Positions 11,752 to 15,258 of a DNA stretch of 15,258 nt are shown here, piece by piece. The stretch's first letter is position 1, and every line of letters starts with the position of its first letter. Position numbers and translations under genes: made by a program. The notes beneath the pieces are model-generated. The model had not been told where the DNA came from. It worked only from the letters and a program-made list of their open reading frames with translations, and ran no database searches. This DNA comes from Candidatus Woesearchaeota archaeon (GTDB lineage: Archaea; Nanobdellota; Nanobdellia; Woesearchaeales; ARS49), in NCBI GenBank assembly GCA_026394935.1, contig JAPLZR010000020.1, forward strand, positions 1 through 15,258, written 5' to 3'.

Positions 11752-12606
11752 ATGCTCGCACTAACCCTAATTATCGTTTCATTGTTTGTACTAATAATAG
11801 CAGCATACGTTGACCTGCGGATACTGGAAGTGCCTGACTGGCTGAACTATGCAGGAATGGCAGCAGGACTTGGCATACATTTGATATTCTCTTTACAGCA
11901 ATGGAATTACTGGCCGATAACTTCGAGCATCATAGGATTTGCAATAGCATTCGGATTAGCTTGTTTAATGTTTTACACAGGACAATGGGGAGGAGGAGAC
12001 GCAAAACTACTCATGGCATTAGGAGCTTTGATTGGATTCGAGCCAAGCAAACTCGCATTCGGCACAAGCTTCCTGATAAATTTGGTATTCATCGGAGGAG
12101 CATGGGGGCTGCTGTGGACAGCAATGCTCGCAATAAAAAACGCGAAAGCATTCCTGAAAAAATTCAAGGAAACAAGAAACGAAAACAAGTACAAAAAACT
12201 GAGAATAATCACTCTTTTCACCACGGGAATACTGCTAATCGCGGCATTCATAATGACCAACGTCAGATTTGAACTCATATCTTTAGCACTGATCGGATAT
12301 GTTCTCTGCTACCTGACAATCTTCATCAAAAGCACAGAACTAAGCAGCATGCACAAATGGGTAACACCAGACAAGCTCACAGAAGGAGACTGGCTAGTAG
12401 AGCCGGTAAAATACGGAAAAGAAAAACTAATGCCGCCAAAATTAGGACTGGAAAAACCACAGGTAGCACTTTTGCAAAAACTGTACGCGCAAAAGAAAAT
12501 CGACAAAGTACTGGTCAAATACGGATTGCCGTTCGCACCAGCATTCCTGATAGCATTCATAATAACACTGGCATTCAACAACATGATATTTGCAATAATA
12601 ACTTAA
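11752..12606 (+). CDS. Archaeal A24-family prepilin peptidase
   Basis: 284 residues from ATG 11752; a GTG at 11713 would add 13 but precedes the promoter. It is an integral membrane aspartyl protease that removes the short leader of type IV pilins and archaellins. The two catalytic aspartates are visible: Asp21 in YVDLRILEVPDW, at the end of the first transmembrane segment, and Asp83 in GGGDAKL. About six hydrophobic segments can be marked (roughly 2-20, 57-75, 102-127, 154-173, 176-193 and 263-284). Between the last two is a soluble domain (about 195-260, containing LTEGDWLV) typical of the C-terminal region in archaeal A24 peptidases. The pilin-like protein at 14154 is a plausible substrate. 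It is divergent from the L7Ae operon. Confidence 0.93.
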   Translation: MLALTLIIVSLFVLIIAAYVDLRILEVPDWLNYAGMAAGLGIHLIFSLQQWNYWPITSSIIGFAIAFGLACLMFYTGQWGGGDAKLLMALGALIGFEPSKLAFGTSFLINLVFIGGAWGLLWTAMLAIKNAKAFLKKFKETRNENKYKKLRIITLFTTGILLIAAFIMTNVRFELISLALIGYVLCYLTIFIKSTELSSMHKWVTPDKLTEGDWLVEPVKYGKEKLMPPKLGLEKPQVALLQKLYAQKKIDKVLVKYGLPFAPAFLIAFIITLAFNNMIFAIIT

Positions 12607-12621
12607 GTGTTACGACAAAGC

Positions 12622-12628
12622 TTTAAAA
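12622..12628 (+). promoter_or_regulatory. Box A promoter of the 34-residue membrane protein gene
   Basis: TTTAAAA is centred 27 bases before ATG 12652, the spacing expected for a leaderless transcript starting at that codon. It supports the small gene as real. Confidence 0.5.
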
Positions 12629-12651
12629 GAGGCAAAGATAAATAACGCGAT

Positions 12652-12756
12652 ATGGTATTAGAATACGAATTCATAGTCATGATGGGACTTCTAACAATGT
12701 TCTCAATCGTTGCAATAATACTAAAAACACTAAAGACAAAAGTATTCGAGTTATAG
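12652..12756 (+). CDS. 34-residue single-span membrane protein
   Basis: ATG 12652 to TAG 12756. A short acidic start (MVLEYE) is followed by one hydrophobic segment of about 19 residues (FIVMMGLLTMFSIVAIIL) and a basic tail (KTLKTKVFEL), so it is probably a small N-out/C-in membrane protein. It has its own box A at leaderless spacing and lies 45 bases after the prepilin peptidase gene on the same strand. It might be an accessory subunit of that enzyme or of the pilus, which is inference from position only. It resembles no family I can name. Its stop overlaps the start of a palindrome-rich stretch (hairpin 12755-12772). Confidence 0.6.
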   Translation: MVLEYEFIVMMGLLTMFSIVAIILKTLKTKVFEL

Positions 12757-12758
12757 AA

Positions 12759-13031
12759 TTCTAAGGAATTCTTCTCAACGCCAAACTTTCAGAAAGTTTC
12801 AAAGAACAAAGTTCTTTGAGACCCCGCCGAACAAGTTCGGCGTTGGTTTGATCAAAATTGCTCCTAGACTCGAACAAACCGTTGGTTTTTCGAGTTCCCG
12901 AAAATCACTATTTTCGCGATTCGGATTCGAGAAGCAATATAATAAATGCTCACGTTGTTCGCATGTTTAAGACTCTTCTCTCATCCTCACAATGTCGCAA
13001 GAATTAGTTCTAAGGAATCCTTCTTAAAGCC
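12759..13031. repeat. Palindromic array flanked by a duplicated HIT-gene end
   Basis: Bases 12759-12782 and 13008-13031 are direct repeats, 21 of 24 identical. The right copy contains the last codons and stop of the HIT gene at 13010. Between them lie hairpins: 12783-12799 (AAACTTT), 12800-12818 (CAAAGAAC, loop AAA), 12825-12842 (CGCCGAAC), 12868-12895 (ACTCGAA plus AAACC around loop GTT) and 12899-12916 (CGAAAAT, loop CACT). Two longer-range pairings, CAACGCC/GGCGTTG (12776-12782 with 12839-12845) and ATTGCT/AGCAAT (12857-12862 with 12933-12938), could close multi-branch structures around them. The stretch holds no convincing gene; 12940-13007 is featureless apart from an AT-rich patch. Confidence 0.8.
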
Positions 13032-13519
13032 TTAAGACGCTTATCTTCCTTAATCTCCTTAGGACGCTCAAGCTCAACAGGCTTTTCCTTTTCTTTCTCA
13101 AAAATGCCGACATTCTTCGTCTCGTCCTTAATTTTTCCTTCCAAATCAGACAATTCCTCCTCAGACGCAGGCTTGGGAGTCCAGCCGACAGGAACCTTAT
13201 CATTCTCAAACCTGGGAAGAACGTGAACCATAGTATGATTATGCTTCTGACCGGCAGAAGGACCATTCTGAACAACAATATTAGTTCCCTGAGCGCCAAG
13301 ACCCTCAAAAATCGCAATACCGACCTTGTTCGCAACCTTGAACAGGTCAGCAACAACAAAATCAGGAACAGTCTCAAGAATAGGAGAATGGGACTTAGGA
13401 AGAACAATAACGTGACCAGGAACACAAGGCTCAGGAGAAAACATTGCAAAAAGCTTCTCGTCCTCAAACAACATATTCGCTTTCTTCTGAATCAGAGAAC
13501 AAAAAGTGCACTCGCTCAT
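13010..13519 (-). CDS. HIT-family protein with altered catalytic triad (copy 1)
   Basis: 169 residues. The HIT fold is clear: zinc-type Cys4-x2-Cys7 at the N-terminus, PGHVIVLPKSH (34-44) and NGPSAGQKHNHTMVHVLPR (85-103). The HIT signature H-x-H-x-H should place the nucleophile at position 97, but this residue is Met (H95-T-M97-V-H99). Hydrolase or transferase activity by the usual covalent AMP-His route is therefore doubtful. The Cys pair with His44 and His95 could still bind zinc. A charged Lys/Glu/Pro-rich tail follows from about 115 and ends ALRRIP. Its ATG overlaps the stop of the upstream HIT gene by four bases (ATGA), so they are co-translated. Its last codons are duplicated 250 bases away at 12759. 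Confidence 0.9.
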   Translation of the reverse strand: MSECTFCSLIQKKANMLFEDEKLFAMFSPEPCVPGHVIVLPKSHSPILETVPDFVVADLFKVANKVGIAIFEGLGAQGTNIVVQNGPSAGQKHNHTMVHVLPRFENDKVPVGWTPKPASEEELSDLEGKIKDETKNVGIFEKEKEKPVELERPKEIKEDKRLKALRRIP

Positions 13520-14064
13520 TTTCCACCTGCCAACAAATCAGCAATCGCGTCAAGATTGCCCTTCACAGGAGCTTCAGGCTCACTTTTTTTCACCGGCTTC
13601 TCAGTTTTTGGCAGTTTAACCTCAACACCAAACTGCTTTCCAACAGCAGGAGCAAGCTTGGCAACAACCTCGTTCATAGTTTTTTCATCAATTTTGCCAG
13701 GCAATAACTGCAAAGCAACACCATCATTAGGACTGCGAGGAATAATATGAAGCAGGAAATGAGGAGCGCGCTGACCAGCAGCAACACCATTAGCAACAAA
13801 AATAGAAGTACCCTCAATTTTCAAAGCACGAATCAAAGCATGACTCAACTGCTTGGAAATCATACCCATATAAGCAACAAGGTCCTCAGACATCTGAGGC
13901 ATGACAGAAACGTGCTCTTTAGGAATGACCAGCAAATGACCCGGAGTTGCAGGATTAATGTCAAGAACAACAGTTACCCTATCGTCCTCATACACCTTCT
14001 TGGCAGGAATCTTGCCAGAAGCAATATGACAGAAAACACACTGCTGAGGCTCTTCTTCATCCAT
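13516..14064 (-). CDS. HIT-family protein with altered catalytic triad (copy 2)
   Basis: 182 residues from ATG 14064. Features are Cys9-x2-Cys12, the ATPGHLLVIPKEH segment (39-51) and VAAGQRAPHFLLHIIPR (94-110). As in its neighbour the middle histidine of H-x-H-x-H is missing (H102-F-L104-L-H106), here replaced by Leu. HIT proteins normally bind nucleotides or dinucleotide polyphosphates; these two may keep binding but lose nucleophilic catalysis, or use another residue. A C-terminal extension of about 60 residues ends in a small LDAIADLLAGGK helix. A box A at 14087-14095 lies about 27 bases before the ATG, consistent with a leaderless mRNA. It overlaps the downstream HIT gene by four bases; the two are probably paralogues acting together. 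Confidence 0.9.
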   Translation of the reverse strand: MDEEEPQQCVFCHIASGKIPAKKVYEDDRVTVVLDINPATPGHLLVIPKEHVSVMPQMSEDLVAYMGMISKQLSHALIRALKIEGTSIFVANGVAAGQRAPHFLLHIIPRSPNDGVALQLLPGKIDEKTMNEVVAKLAPAVGKQFGVEVKLPKTEKPVKKSEPEAPVKGNLDAIADLLAGGK

Positions 14065-14086
14065 AAATACGGAAAATTGTCCTATC

Positions 14087-14095
14087 TATAAAAAT
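14087..14095 (-). promoter_or_regulatory. Box A promoter of the HIT operon
   Basis: On the minus strand TTTTTATA is centred about 27 bases before ATG 14064, which implies a leaderless or nearly leaderless transcript. It shares the 89-base divergent region with the pilin gene promoter. Confidence 0.5.
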
Positions 14096-14109
14096 ATACC
14101 ACCAAAAAC

Positions 14110-14118
14110 TATTTAAAT
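14110..14118 (+). promoter_or_regulatory. Box A promoter of the pilin-like gene
   Basis: TATTTAAAT predicts a start near 14140. The short leader then carries an AAAGGTGA ribosome-binding site just before ATG 14154. Confidence 0.5.
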
Positions 14119-14153
14119 GAAGTAAAATATGAATACTAAAAAAAGGTGAATAC

Positions 14154-14648
14154 ATGAGGCTATTTGCATCACGAAAAGCAATCACTCCTTTAGTCGCAAC
14201 AATCCTATTAGTGGCGTTCTCAGTGGGTCTCGGAGCATTAGTCATGAGTTGGGGAGAAGATTACATAGAACAAAAAGCAGAATTCGTCCAAGGAACAGCA
14301 GAAGTAAAATCAGGCTGTGATGCAGCAAAAATATCCATAATGCGAATAGCAGGACAAGAACAAGCATGCTTTGGGCCAGAAGGAATACAACTATGGATGG
14401 ACAACGGACCAGACATGGACGTTTATAACATCCACGCAAGAATAGCAGGAGAAAACGGAGTAGAAGTAAAAGAAGAAATCCTAACAGAACCATTGCTGAA
14501 ATCAAACGCGGCAAAAGCAGCAATACCATACAACACTGCAATCTCGCCAATAATGCAGGTCAAGCTCACACCAAAAATCTGGACAGGCAAAAACGTTGCA
14601 ATATGCGCACAAGGCGCAATAACACTGGAAAGAATACCGCCCTGCTAA
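14154..14648 (+). CDS. Archaeal type IV pilin-like protein
   Basis: 164 residues. The N-terminus has a short basic leader (MRLFASRK) followed by AITPLVATILLVAFSVGLGALV. This is the class III signal and hydrophobic assembly helix of archaeal type IV pilins, with likely prepilin-peptidase cleavage just before AITP. The mature domain (about 125 residues) contains four cysteines that could form two disulfides (SGCDAA, QACFGP, AICAQG and the C-terminal PPC). An AAAGGTGA ribosome-binding site precedes the ATG. The prepilin peptidase at 11752 could process it. It might be a pilus subunit, an adhesin or a minor pilin; the head is not recognisable. Its last four bases overlap the convergent beta-helix gene. 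Confidence 0.88.
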   Translation: MRLFASRKAITPLVATILLVAFSVGLGALVMSWGEDYIEQKAEFVQGTAEVKSGCDAAKISIMRIAGQEQACFGPEGIQLWMDNGPDMDVYNIHARIAGENGVEVKEEILTEPLLKSNAAKAAIPYNTAISPIMQVKLTPKIWTGKNVAICAQGAITLERIPPC

Positions 14649-15250
14649 ACAGAGCCGAAAACCCAGCTTCTAAGACGGGCAGCAGTTTTAAGACTGCCAA
14701 ACAGCCACGAACTCATCTGCTCATCTGTAGCTCTTGGAGAAACAAACAAGAATACAGCATCACGACGCTCATTACAAAAATTCAAAGAACAAAACTTGCC
14801 GTTGACAACCTTGTTCGTCAATGAAAAAACATTATTAACACTGTCAAAAACTTCAAAAGGCAGCTGCAAACTCACATCATGATTAAAAGTTGCACTGTCA
14901 GAAACATTCACAAAACGGGCGCCAACCTTATTCTTCACCAAATGATTGTCATTCAAAAAAACTTTTGAAGAATTCTTGACAAAGAAGCCAACATTATAAT
15001 TCAAAATCCTGCAGGAATTAACAGTAACATTAACCGCATTTTCTATAGTAATGCCCCTGCCGCCAGACCAGCTCTTTAAAACAGCACCATTACAATTAAT
15101 GACGATATCATTGCCTGAAATGACGACGCCATTGTTAAGATAAAAAACATCAGTGCAAAAGTCTGCAGATTTGCCTATCTTCATGCCGTCCTGAGGCACA
15201 ACACACGCCAAAACAACCGGCGCCAACAACAAAAACAACAGATATTTCAT
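14645..15250 (-). CDS. Secreted right-handed parallel beta-helix protein
   Basis: 201 residues from ATG 15250, close to the window edge; a purine-rich GAAAAGAG just upstream may be its ribosome-binding site. The signal sequence MKYLLFLLLAPVVLACVV ends in a possible lipobox (VLA-Cys16), so it may be a lipoprotein. Repeats of the form GVVISGNDIVINCNGAVL, GITIENAVNVTVNSCRI, GFFVKNSSKVFLNDNHL and GARFVNVSDSATFNH are typical of PbH1/NosD-like parallel beta-helix coils, with about four to five turns here. That is short for this fold, so it may be a small or decaying member. The C-terminal 40 residues are not helix-like and end in SSWLFGSL...LRSWVFGSV. A surface carbohydrate-binding or adhesive role is possible but not shown. 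Confidence 0.85.
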   Translation of the reverse strand: MKYLLFLLLAPVVLACVVPQDGMKIGKSADFCTDVFYLNNGVVISGNDIVINCNGAVLKSWSGGRGITIENAVNVTVNSCRILNYNVGFFVKNSSKVFLNDNHLVKNKVGARFVNVSDSATFNHDVSLQLPFEVFDSVNNVFSLTNKVVNGKFCSLNFCNERRDAVFLFVSPRATDEQMSSWLFGSLKTAARLRSWVFGSV

Positions 15251-15258
15251 CTCTTTTC

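Noticed and set aside
12759..12906. Minus-strand open stretch ending ALRRIP through the hairpins
   Set aside because: It has no start codon context or recognisable family, and its length is compatible with chance in a palindromic repeat; treated as part of the duplicated gene end instead.
12755..12940. CRISPR array
   Set aside because: The palindromes differ in sequence and length and there is no constant repeat with regular spacers; no cas genes are nearby.
12947..13036. Short plus-strand frame starting at ATG 12947 after a TATA-like patch
   Set aside because: About 29 residues with no protein-like features; its end overlaps the HIT gene antisense and the TATA spacing is too short.

Overview
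The window looks archaeal. It carries EF-1A, EF-2, uS10 and the archaeal set L7Ae - S28e - L24e - nucleoside diphosphate kinase, a tRNA-Ser with a splicing-type intron in the anticodon loop, an archaeal type IV pilin with an A24 prepilin peptidase, and TTTATAAA-like box A promoters placed about 26-27 bases before several start codons (leaderless transcripts). Compact spacing, many 1-4 base gene overlaps, small atypical proteins and a moderately AT-rich composition suggest a small-genome DPANN-type archaeon. That placement is an inference.

Layout. 1-2212: an unrecognised gene cut by the left edge, tRNA-Glu(CUC), and a eukaryotic-type protein kinase with a C-terminal membrane anchor. 2206-2760: two small minus-strand genes, one a 51-residue CxxC-x17-CxxC zinc ribbon. 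2790-3160: a complete tRNA-Ser(UGA) with a 12-base intron, flanked on both sides by partial copies of itself that are interrupted by perfect hairpins. 3157-4615 (minus): a Nudix hydrolase overlapping a YvcK/CofD-family gene that carries a frameshift. 4683-5441: a ZIP metal transporter. 5460-7070 (minus): EF-1A then uS10. 7220-7992: two tandem small exported proteins. 8008-11607 (minus): L7Ae, S28e, L24e, NDK, EF-2 in one tightly packed operon whose leader has a K-turn-like element. 11752-12756: prepilin peptidase and a 34-residue membrane protein. 12759-13031: a palindromic array flanked by a duplicated gene end. 13010-14064 (minus): two overlapping HIT-family genes. 14154-15250: a type IV pilin-like protein convergent with a secreted parallel beta-helix protein.

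How the parts fit. The minus strand is mostly translation (elongation factors, ribosomal proteins, NDK); the plus strand carries surface and membrane functions (ZIP, exported proteins, prepilin peptidase, pilin). The prepilin peptidase could process the pilin 2 kb away. The most unusual material is the pair of palindrome-rich loci, at tRNA-Ser and at the 3' end of the second HIT gene. In both, a gene end is duplicated around hairpins with the core GAAC-N2/3-GTTC. This suggests a recurrent small palindromic element, or a duplication process, that targets gene ends and leaves one intact copy. Other points of note are a likely autoregulatory L7Ae leader, two HIT proteins lacking the middle (nucleophile) histidine, and an EF-2 with His in place of the usual Asp in its P-loop.
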